Shown here piece after piece: positions 5,690 through 13,144 of a stretch of 13,144 nucleotides of DNA. The notes beneath the pieces are model-generated. The model did not search any database. It saw only the letters and a program-made list of their open reading frames with translations, and had not been told where the DNA came from. A program made the position numbers and the translations under genes. Each line of letters opens with the position of its first letter. Position 1 is the stretch's first letter. Source of the stretch: Candidatus Latescibacterota bacterium (lineage in GTDB: Bacteria > Blakebacterota > Blakebacteria > Blakebacterales > Blakebacteraceae); the NCBI GenBank assembly GCA_023135015.1, contig JAGLTZ010000235.1:1-13144 (forward strand), read 5' to 3'.

Positions 5690-7369
5690 ATGAAACATAT
5701 CAAGGAGAACAGCTGCCGCCGGTTCGCACGACTTGTGCCGGCAGGGTTCGCGCTCGCGCTGGTCGCCTTCGCCCAGGTGTGTGCAGTGCCGCAGAAAGCG
5801 GGCGCTCAGGAGATAGCCACCCTCGAGGCTCCCTCGCCCCTGGTCCAGATCCGGATCATGGTGAAGGCGGGCAGCGCCCACGACCCTGAAGGGAAAGAGG
5901 GTTTGGCATACATGACGGCACGGCTGATCCTGGCGGGCAGTTACGGCAGACCCAACCGGCCGGTTACAAAGGAAGCCATGGCCGAGCTGACCCGTCCGTG
6001 GGGTGGGGGGGCGCTGCCCGGCGTGAGGGTGGATAAGGAGAGCACTACTTTCATGATGACCGTTCCCAGAGAGGTGTTTGACACCTACATGAATCAGGTG
6101 CTCGAGCCTATGCTGGGCCGTCCTCTCTTCGACGAAGGAGAACTGGATCGTATACGCAGTGAAGTATTGACGTACGTAGGGAGCAGCCTCAGGAATGAGA
6201 ACCTGGAGATGCTCGGCCTGGAGGCACTGGATAATTACATCTACGCAGGTACAGGTCGGGGTCACCTGGTCTACGGCTCGGTCCAGGGATTGAAGGCGAT
6301 AACCCGCGAGGATATCAGACGGTTCTGTGTGACCTACTACAGTCCTGACAACGTCCTCATCGGTCTGGGGTCATCAGATCGTGCTGTCCGGGACGCCGTT
6401 ACAGGTGCGGTCAGGGGTATGGGTTCGTTGAGAGGGGTCGAGGCGTTCGAGGCGAGCCGTCCGGGACGCCCGGCACTTGTTCAGGGAAGGGAGATGACCA
6501 TCGTCGCGATGCCCAATTCACCCGCTGCCGTCATACAACTGGGATTCCCTCTTCCGCTGCTTCGAAGCGATGCCGACTTCTGGCCCCTCTGGGTGGCTAA
6601 TGTGTGGCTCGGGACCCACCGTGACTCGTACAGCCACCTCTACGAAGTCATACGGCAGGAGCGCGGCTATAACTATGGCGACTATTCATACATCGAGCAC
6701 TTCGCCAGCAGACCTGCCTACCTGTTCCCACCTTTCAACACGCCCAGGACATCACAGTATTTCTGTGCGTGGATCCGGCCGATAACGCACGAGTATGTGG
6801 CCCACATCACCAAAGCGACCCTTTGGGAGATTGAAAGGTTGATCAAGGAGGGGCTGACACCCGAACAGGTCGAGTCAGCCAAGAATAAAGCTAAGGTGCT
6901 CTACCTGAACTACGCCGAGACCTCGGACCGGCTCCTTGCAGCAAGGGTCGACGACCTCTTCTACGGCATGACGCCGGGAACACCGGAGGGTTATCTGGAC
7001 GGCTACCTCGGCAGGATAGACGCGGTCACAGCGGAAGAGGTCAACGCCGCCATCCGTCGCTACCTTCAGGTTGATAATGTGAAGATTCTCGTCGTCACAG
7101 ACGAGACACAGGCCCGGGCACTTGCCGATCAGGTGCTGGCCGGCGGGCCGGCCTGGGCCAAGCTGCCGGGTGATTACCAAATCGCTGTCACGGAAGAGGA
7201 GGGCCGCAGGTTCTACCACGTTCCGGAGGACAGGCTGGACACTATCCGCCTCGAGGCGGCCTGGGCCTACTATCCACTCCAGCTCGAGCAAGACCGTGTG
7301 AGGGTCGTGCCGGTAAGCGCCCTATTCGAGACAGGGGCGTTCGTCACGGTGCCGCCTGACGGAAGATAG
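5690..7369 (+). CDS. Exported M16 family homologue lacking the zinc site (inactive partner subunit), with C-terminal extension
   Basis: The protein has 559 residues, an excellent ribosome-binding site, and a Sec signal ending near residue 39 (KAGAQEI). Two M16 domains can be followed. The first starts around LVQIRIMVKAGSAHDPEGKEGLA (51-73); where HxxEH should stand it has YMTAR (74-78), so no zinc can be held. The second (about 270-475) carries QERGYNYG (323-330), placing the Arg and Tyr that inactive M16 subunits contribute to substrate binding in two-subunit peptidases. About 80 residues beyond the usual end (480-559) contain no motif that I recognise. The gene follows the zinc-bearing M16 gene, so the two products probably form a heterodimer in the periplasm. 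The 196-nt structured gap means expression may be tuned separately. It converges on the POT transporter gene, with 58 bp between their ends. Confidence 0.9.
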   Translation: MKHIKENSCRRFARLVPAGFALALVAFAQVCAVPQKAGAQEIATLEAPSPLVQIRIMVKAGSAHDPEGKEGLAYMTARLILAGSYGRPNRPVTKEAMAELTRPWGGGALPGVRVDKESTTFMMTVPREVFDTYMNQVLEPMLGRPLFDEGELDRIRSEVLTYVGSSLRNENLEMLGLEALDNYIYAGTGRGHLVYGSVQGLKAITREDIRRFCVTYYSPDNVLIGLGSSDRAVRDAVTGAVRGMGSLRGVEAFEASRPGRPALVQGREMTIVAMPNSPAAVIQLGFPLPLLRSDADFWPLWVANVWLGTHRDSYSHLYEVIRQERGYNYGDYSYIEHFASRPAYLFPPFNTPRTSQYFCAWIRPITHEYVAHITKATLWEIERLIKEGLTPEQVESAKNKAKVLYLNYAETSDRLLAARVDDLFYGMTPGTPEGYLDGYLGRIDAVTAEEVNAAIRRYLQVDNVKILVVTDETQARALADQVLAGGPAWAKLPGDYQIAVTEEEGRRFYHVPEDRLDTIRLEAAWAYYPLQLEQDRVRVVPVSALFETGAFVTVPPDGR

Positions 7370-7388
7370 CACTCTATAATGAAAACCG

Positions 7389-7430
7389 TCCGACAGGCTC
7401 CTACCGGAGCGTTTCTCCGACAGGCTCCTA
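7389..7430. repeat. 15-bp direct repeat with alternative hairpins between convergent genes
   Basis: TCCGACAGGCTCCTA occurs exactly twice, at 7389-7403 and 7416-7430; the second copy covers the stop codon of the minus-strand transporter. Two mutually exclusive hairpins are possible: GCTCC (7397-7401) with GGAGC (7406-7410), and CGGAG (7405-7409) with CTCCG (7415-7419). The first is followed by GTTTCT and might act as a weak terminator for the M16 transcript. A local tandem duplication is the simplest origin. Confidence 0.6.
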
Positions 7431-9380
7431 GGCACCGTATTTCTTGATCGCTGCATCCAGTTTCGGCAGCAGCAGATAGATGAACAGTGACGAGGCGGCA
7501 GCCATAGCTGCCAGGACGAGGAAGAAGGAGACCGGAGTCATCCTTCCCTGGATCCCTCCGAAGAACCCCGAGAAGTTATTCCCGAAGGCGGTGGCCAGGA
7601 ACCATCCGCCCATGGCCAGTCCGACCAGCCGCTTAGGGGAAAGCTTCGTTACCAGAGAAAGCCCCATGGGGGAGAGACACAGCTCTCCTATGGTGACGAT
7701 GGCATAGAAGCTTACCAGCCAGTAGGCTCCCACCTTGACCGTACCGTTGTCCGAGAGCAGTCCCGCCACGGCCATAATCAGCAGGGAGATCGTGGTCAGC
7801 ACGAGACCGTAGAAGACCTTCCTCGCCGTGGAGATGCCCCTTCCCTTAGTCACCAGGAATCCAAAGAAGGCGACGATGAGCGGGGTGAAGAGGATCACGA
7901 ACAGTGGATTGAAGGACTGGTAGAGCTCGGAGTTGGCCACCCGCAGGAACCTTCCCGGTGGCAGGAGCCTCGGCTCCTTGCCGTACCGCTGCCGGTAATT
8001 GTCGTAAATTTCGCTGAATGAATGCTCGTCCACCAGGTAGACAGCGATTTGAGTGCCTTCGACCTCGCGCAGGAACGATACGCGCCGGATAGGTCGGGCC
8101 CCGTCGGGTATCTCTACGCTGACGAATGGCGCGCCGTGACTGTCCACGGTCTCCTCGACGGTGACGATCCCGTTCTGATAGACATTTGTCGCGCGGTCCT
8201 GCCACTGGGTAAGGACTTCCGGTGACACTTCTGTTTCCCTCACGGCCTCCAGGTCCACGACCTCGATCAGCGGTTCGCTGGCGGCCGCGTCTTCCACCGC
8301 ACTCTCATCCATCCGTTGCAGGCCGTACATGCGGGCAACGGAGGAGGAACCGACAATGAGGAGGCTCTGCGGATCGGGACGTTCGGTGTCCTCGCCGGCA
8401 TTGGTGTAGTAGCGCGGCAGTGCTTCCTGCTGCATGAAGGCCGGCGCTATCTGGGTCTGGCGGTTGGTATTGTCGCGTGCCCACTGGGTCATGGCACTGC
8501 CGTTGAGGTGAAGGATCATGAAGAAAGTGCCGCCGGCTATGTATATCGGGAGCAGTGCGAGCAGGCCCGGCTTCTCCTCCGGCTTTGCCGTCAGGCCCAA
8601 CCGCACGAAGAAGATGATCACCGGGATCATGCCGGCCAGGAAACTGACCACGGCCGGACGGAGCGCAGATCCCGCGGGCAGTAACTCTTTGGCCATGAAG
8701 TAACCGAGGATGCCCATGCCGAAGGCGGGGAGCAGGATCTTGAGCAGAATGGTGCCGAAGGTAGTGTCCTCGGGGTCCCTGGTGGGACGGCGATCGGCCA
8801 CTTCGAGAACTCTCCAGTGCAGGATGAGGATGAGGAGTCCTACGAGGATGCCGAAACCGGCGATGCGGAATGTCCACAACCAGCCGAGTTCGTTGCGCAC
8901 CGAGGCGGCGAGCAGGTTGGCGGTGAACGCCCCGATGTTGATGCCCATGTAGAATATGTTGAAGCCGGCGTCCCGCTTGGGATCCCCCGGCTTGTAAATG
9001 TTGCCCACCATCACCGAGATGTTCGGCTTGAAAAAACCGTTACCTATCACCAGCAGGGCGAGTCCGGTGGTGAAGGGTAGGACTCCGGGCTTACTCATAA
9101 TGAAGAGGCCGCTCGACATCAACAGACCACCGAGCACGACCGCCCTCCGGTAACCGAGGAACCGGTCGGCGATCATTCCCCCGAGGAAAGGAGTGAAGTA
9201 GACGAAAGCCAGGTAGAGACCGTAGATTTCGTTCCCGTCCGCCGCTGGCAGTCCCAGACCACCTCGTTCCAGGTCGGTTGTGTAAAGCAGCAGGATACCC
9301 AGCATGGTGTAGAAAGCCAGACGCTCCCACATTTCCGTGAAGAAGAGTGGAAATAGTCCCTTTGGATGTCCAAGAGCCAT
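7428..9380 (-). CDS. POT/PTR-family proton-coupled peptide transporter with a large extra domain in the TM7-TM8 loop
   Basis: This 650-residue inner-membrane protein belongs to the MFS-type POT family, which imports di- and tripeptides with protons. ATG 9380 follows GAGGA with a 7-nt gap. Family marks are clear: the TM1 motif ExxER as Glu16-Glu19-Arg20, FFKPNIS (116-122) with TM4 Lys118, DAGFNIFYMGINIGAF (137-152), and GELCLSPMGLS (565-575) with TM10 Glu566. Compared with its neighbour (498 residues) there are about 160 extra residues between the end of TM7 (WARD, 300-303) and TM8 (SFNPLFVILFTP, 489-500). This stretch is polar, acidic and without a membrane segment, so it should fold as a periplasmic domain. 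The TM7 position that is Glu312 in the neighbour (FEQAGTSM) aligns with His291 here (HLNGSAM). The substrate may therefore not be an ordinary peptide. It is divergent from the second POT gene. Confidence 0.92.
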   Translation of the reverse strand: MALGHPKGLFPLFFTEMWERLAFYTMLGILLLYTTDLERGGLGLPAADGNEIYGLYLAFVYFTPFLGGMIADRFLGYRRAVVLGGLLMSSGLFIMSKPGVLPFTTGLALLVIGNGFFKPNISVMVGNIYKPGDPKRDAGFNIFYMGINIGAFTANLLAASVRNELGWLWTFRIAGFGILVGLLILILHWRVLEVADRRPTRDPEDTTFGTILLKILLPAFGMGILGYFMAKELLPAGSALRPAVVSFLAGMIPVIIFFVRLGLTAKPEEKPGLLALLPIYIAGGTFFMILHLNGSAMTQWARDNTNRQTQIAPAFMQQEALPRYYTNAGEDTERPDPQSLLIVGSSSVARMYGLQRMDESAVEDAAASEPLIEVVDLEAVRETEVSPEVLTQWQDRATNVYQNGIVTVEETVDSHGAPFVSVEIPDGARPIRRVSFLREVEGTQIAVYLVDEHSFSEIYDNYRQRYGKEPRLLPPGRFLRVANSELYQSFNPLFVILFTPLIVAFFGFLVTKGRGISTARKVFYGLVLTTISLLIMAVAGLLSDNGTVKVGAYWLVSFYAIVTIGELCLSPMGLSLVTKLSPKRLVGLAMGGWFLATAFGNNFSGFFGGIQGRMTPVSFFLVLAAMAAASSLFIYLLLPKLDAAIKKYGA

Positions 9381-9401
9381 TGAAGATTCCTCAGTTCATG
9401 A

Positions 9402-9416
9402 TTCCACAAAGTGGAA
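9402..9416. promoter_or_regulatory. Candidate operator dyad between the two divergent peptide transporter genes
   Basis: TTCCAC (9402-9407) and GTGGAA (9411-9416) flank AAA, a perfect six-base dyad 22 bp from the start of the minus-strand transporter. The 209-bp gap (9381-9589) must hold promoters for both genes. It contains a perfect TTGACA at 9425-9430 on the plus strand, but no good -10 at normal spacing, and a second small hairpin (TCTCTG 9532-9537 with CAGAGA 9543-9548). I see no gene in the gap. Confidence 0.4.
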
Positions 9417-9589
9417 CGTGGATGTTGACACCTCGGTACATATACATCATTTACGATACTTCGCTCCACTGTTTATTGCATTGTCGTCGACTCGTGTTCG
9501 GACCTTGCCTGTGCCTCCGGCTGCAGTACATTCTCTGCGGCACAGAGAGAACCCTCCGGACCATGCACAGGTATTGATGGAGTTGAAAC

Positions 9590-11086
<1,497 letters not shown>

Positions 11087-11093
11087 TAACCTT

Positions 11094-11140
11094 GTAAGTA
11101 TCCATACAGGGAGGGCGAAGCCTGCGGGATACAGTCTTAC
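11094..11140. terminator. Possible bidirectional terminator-like fold between convergent genes
   Basis: GTAAG (11094-11098) can pair with CTTAC (11136-11140) and TATCC (11099-11103) with GGATA (11127-11131), leaving a four-base bulge; GGC-GAA-GCC (11114-11122) may close the tip. The fold spans the 50-bp gap and the M24 stop codon. No T-run follows on either strand, so an intrinsic terminator is uncertain. Confidence 0.35.
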
Positions 11141-12321
11141 GGGATGAGGATAAGGTCCTGTTGTACCTCCCCCTCGATCTCCACCTCGCCGTCGGGCGTG
11201 ATCAGGACGTCGATCTCGGTCCTGGCTGCCATCCGGTCCTCCAGGTAGATACCAGGTTCGATGCTGAAACAGGTGCCCGGTAGGATGCGGCGCCTGTCGC
11301 GGGTCTCGAAGTTGTCGATGTTGGCTCCGTTTCCGTGTACCTCGAAGCCGATCGAGTGGCCGGTGCGGTGGATGAAGAAGTCTCCGTATCCTGCCTTCCG
11401 CACGACCTCGCGGGTGGCGTCGTCGATCTCCCATCCCTCTACGGGTTCGCCCTTTTCAAACCGTTCCCTCGTGAGAGCGATCCCGGCGTCGCGGGCGTCG
11501 CACACTATCCGCCAGATGCGCAGGTACTCTTCCGGAGGGTCCTCTCCGATGTATGCGCACCAGGTGATATCGGCGAAGATGGAGGTGGGCTGCTTCTCCC
11601 GGGCCCACAGATCGATCAGGACGGTCTGACCCGTGGCGAAAGACACCGTGTTCTCGGCGGTAGGCTCGAAGTGCGGGTCGGCCGGGTGACCGTCGGCCCC
11701 AACGATCGGAACGTGCCCGGCGGCGTCCAGTCCCTCCTCCTCGAACCTCGTGAGGATGAACTGTGCGAGTTCGTATTCGGTGAGCTCTTCCCCACCGGTG
11801 ATCGCGGCGCCGATCTTCGCGAATGCCTCGTTCTTCACCTGTTGTACGATCGCCATCGCCCGGCGGTGGCTCTCGGCGCCTTCGGGCCCGAAGACGGCCT
11901 CGAAACGGCTGACGAGGTCGGCCGATGATACGATTGCCACACCGCCGGTTTTCCTGACCAGCTCAACTGTGCCGGCGTCCACCAGGGATATGTAGGGGAT
12001 GTCGCAGTTGGGGGAATACTGCATGGCGACCTGCTTCGCGTCTCCAAAAAGCGAGCCGAGAGCGGAGTGCAGCTGGCCCCAAGTCGAATAGACCTGCTTC
12101 TCGCCGGGGATCGCATCCAGACGGGAGGGTTCCACACCGTGCACGAGCCTGGTCGGCTCACCCTCAGCGGGTATCCAGTAGAACCAGCGCCGTGTGGTTT
12201 GCCTTTCAGGATCCAGACCGAGGATCCGGTACGAGATTACATCGCGGTTGTGGAAGTCATAGAAGAGCCAGCCGTCGAAGCCGGCTTCCTGTATCGCCTG
12301 CTGGATCGCATTGAGGTCCAC
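11137..12321 (-). CDS. M24 family metallopeptidase (Xaa-Pro aminopeptidase/dipeptidase type)
   Basis: This 394-residue protein has no signal peptide and should be cytoplasmic, cleaving peptides at Xaa-Pro bonds. The N-terminal half (1 to about 150) is a creatinase-type non-catalytic domain; the C-terminal half has the pita-bread fold. All five metal ligands can be placed: Asp237 (TVLIDLWA), Asp251 (FADITW), His322 in HRTGHSIG (318-325), Glu355 (SIEPGIY) and Glu369 (TEID). His318 corresponds to the catalytic histidine of aminopeptidase P. The two Asp ligands are 14 residues apart, slightly more than the usual 11. The start is a GTG with AAGGAG six bases ahead, which overlaps the stop codon of the upstream gene, so the pair is probably translated in sequence. 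A role in using proline-containing peptides imported by the nearby POT carriers is likely but inferred. Prolidase versus aminopeptidase P cannot be settled here. Confidence 0.92.
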   Translation of the reverse strand: MDLNAIQQAIQEAGFDGWLFYDFHNRDVISYRILGLDPERQTTRRWFYWIPAEGEPTRLVHGVEPSRLDAIPGEKQVYSTWGQLHSALGSLFGDAKQVAMQYSPNCDIPYISLVDAGTVELVRKTGGVAIVSSADLVSRFEAVFGPEGAESHRRAMAIVQQVKNEAFAKIGAAITGGEELTEYELAQFILTRFEEEGLDAAGHVPIVGADGHPADPHFEPTAENTVSFATGQTVLIDLWAREKQPTSIFADITWCAYIGEDPPEEYLRIWRIVCDARDAGIALTRERFEKGEPVEGWEIDDATREVVRKAGYGDFFIHRTGHSIGFEVHGNGANIDNFETRDRRRILPGTCFSIEPGIYLEDRMAARTEIDVLITPDGEVEIEGEVQQDLILIP

Positions 12322-12327
12322 GTTGCT

Positions 12328-12333
12328 CTCCTT
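12328..12333 (-). promoter_or_regulatory. Ribosome-binding site of the GTG-started M24 gene, overlapping the upstream stop codon
   Basis: On the minus strand the stop TAA (12335-12333) runs directly into AAGGAG (12333-12328), followed by six bases and GTG 12321. The strong site supports the GTG start and translational coupling between the two genes. Confidence 0.7.
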
Positions 12334-13144
12334 TAAGGTTCTAGGCCCCGTCCTCCTTGTGGAGGAGAACGGAGGCTGAAAATTGTGGCGCCGACGGCCT
12401 GGTTGCCAGAGACCATATCGGTTATCAGAACGACCACGAAAACAAACCCTTCATACGTCTCTCCAAGGCTGGAGAGGTCTATCTGCATGCTCCTGCTCAG
12501 CGAGGGGCTCAGGCTGGTCCGCTCCTGCTCGGGGGCGACGGCTACGATCCCCTCACCCGGGTTGTCGGGTATGATGAAAAAAGCCTCTTTCCAAACGTGA
12601 TCACCGATATCCGATGTGGTGAGGTTCTCCACCTCGAAATAGAAATAGAGGTCCTGGCTGTAGAGGAACTGTCGGAAGGGGGCGGGAAGGATCAGTTCAT
12701 CCCCGCGGACGAACTTCCCGGTTCCCACAGCCGGCCGGATATCTGTGGCAAGCAGTATGGGGGATACCTGGAGCCTGTTGGTTGCCATCGAGACAAGGTC
12801 GGTGCTCACCAGAACCCCCCCGGAGATCCCGCTCTCCGGGTCCTCGGCCGACAGGTAGACTATGTAGGAGCCGGGTATCGTGATGAATCTGAAGGTATCG
12901 AGGAAGAACCGGCCGCTGACTTCCCCTCCGCCCTCGATCGAGTAACCGCCCTGCCTGCTCTGCGCGTGCACCACATTCAGGCCGTGGTCCACCAAGATGA
13001 TGTTCGTGCGCAGATTGGTGTGGAATCGTTCACCCTCCTGACGGATCCGGACTGATTCGGCCGGGATTCCGAAGGTGGCCTGTATTTCTACCGAATCCCC
13101 CCGGGCGGGGAATGCGACGATATCTACTGTTATTGGGATGTAAC
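12333..13144 (-). CDS. Beta-rich protein, C-terminal part; possibly of the GWxTD-domain type; cut by window edge
   Basis: The frame is open from the right edge (13144) to the TAA at 12333-12335, about 269 residues, and no start codon with a good ribosome-binding site is visible, so the true start lies outside. A TTG at 12995 is probably internal because the frame and the beta-strand pattern continue upstream of it. The visible part alternates strands and turns. It begins near the edge with YIPITVDIVAFPARGDSVEI, later has FITIPGSYIVYLSAEDPESG, then a RGDELILPAPFRQF segment, and then LYFYFEVENLT. This arrangement resembles the C-terminal beta region of exported GWxTD-domain proteins common in Gemmatimonadota-like genomes, but the GWxTD motif itself would be off-window. 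No catalytic motif and no transmembrane helix can be seen. It ends 11 bp before the M24 gene and is likely co-transcribed with it. Function unknown. Confidence 0.75.
   Translation of the reverse strand, partial: YIPITVDIVAFPARGDSVEIQATFGIPAESVRIRQEGERFHTNLRTNIILVDHGLNVVHAQSRQGGYSIEGGGEVSGRFFLDTFRFITIPGSYIVYLSAEDPESGISGGVLVSTDLVSMATNRLQVSPILLATDIRPAVGTGKFVRGDELILPAPFRQFLYSQDLYFYFEVENLTTSDIGDHVWKEAFFIIPDNPGEGIVAVAPEQERTSLSPSLSRSMQIDLSSLGETYEGFVFVVVLITDMVSGNQAVGATIFSLRSPPQGGRGLEP

Noticed and set aside
9425..9457. TTGACA as a sigma-70 promoter for the second POT gene
   Set aside because: The -35 is perfect, but no TATAAT-like hexamer lies 16-18 bp downstream; the nearest candidate (TACGAT) is 21 bp away, so I did not call a full promoter.
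12351..12366. Hairpin TCCTCC-TTGT-GGAGGA as a terminator between the last two minus-strand genes
   Set aside because: It lies inside the coding sequence (Pro-Pro-Gln-Gly-Gly codons) before the stop, has no T-run, and the next gene is only 11 bp away and probably co-transcribed.
12357..13055. Plus-strand open frame of 232 codons
   Set aside because: It is opposite the partial gene at 12333-13144, which has a coherent beta-strand pattern, a strong junction with the M24 gene and continuity to the edge; the plus frame has neither a domain nor a ribosome-binding site.

Overview
The window reads as chromosomal DNA of moderately high GC from a free-living Gram-negative-type bacterium. Six or seven products start with Sec or lipoprotein signal peptides, and codon use looks even throughout. 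The mix of a second-type GroES-family protein, a zinc-ribbon Mut7-C protein, paired exported M16 proteins, POT transporters and a probable GWxTD-like protein is what I would expect in Gemmatimonadota or a related FCB-type lineage. That placement is inference and no marker gene here decides it. I see no rRNA, tRNA, CRISPR array, transposase or phage gene.

Layout. (1) 1-2154, minus strand: an exported M20D amidohydrolase, then a small lipoprotein that looks like an isolated subtilase-type propeptide domain, then the start of an exported protein running off the left edge. (2) 2327-3333: a Mut7-C/zinc-ribbon protein (plus) converging on a stand-alone GroES-family co-chaperone (minus). (3) 3541-7369, plus: an FKBP-type prolyl isomerase lipoprotein, a catalytically complete M16 zinc peptidase, and a longer M16 homologue that has lost the zinc site. 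The gaps between these genes are rich in short inverted repeats. (4) 7428-11086: two divergently transcribed POT-family proton/peptide symporters sharing a 209-bp intergenic region. One has a large extra domain in a loop and an altered TM7. (5) 11137-13144, minus: an M24 Xaa-Pro-type peptidase closely following the 3' part of a beta-rich, probably exported protein that continues beyond the right edge.

How it fits together. Much of the window concerns proteins and peptides. The M16 pair and M20D enzyme would act on peptides or N-acyl/amide conjugates outside the cytoplasm. The two POT carriers would import di- and tripeptides, and the cytoplasmic M24 enzyme would cleave proline-containing peptides. 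FKBP and GroES add folding functions. The genes lie on both strands and are not one operon, so this is a functional neighbourhood rather than a proven pathway. I see no convincing new defence or mobile system. The most unusual things are the structured 196-nt gap between the M16 genes, the recurring GTTYCC/GGAAAC dyads, the stand-alone propeptide-like lipoprotein, and the atypical 650-residue POT protein.
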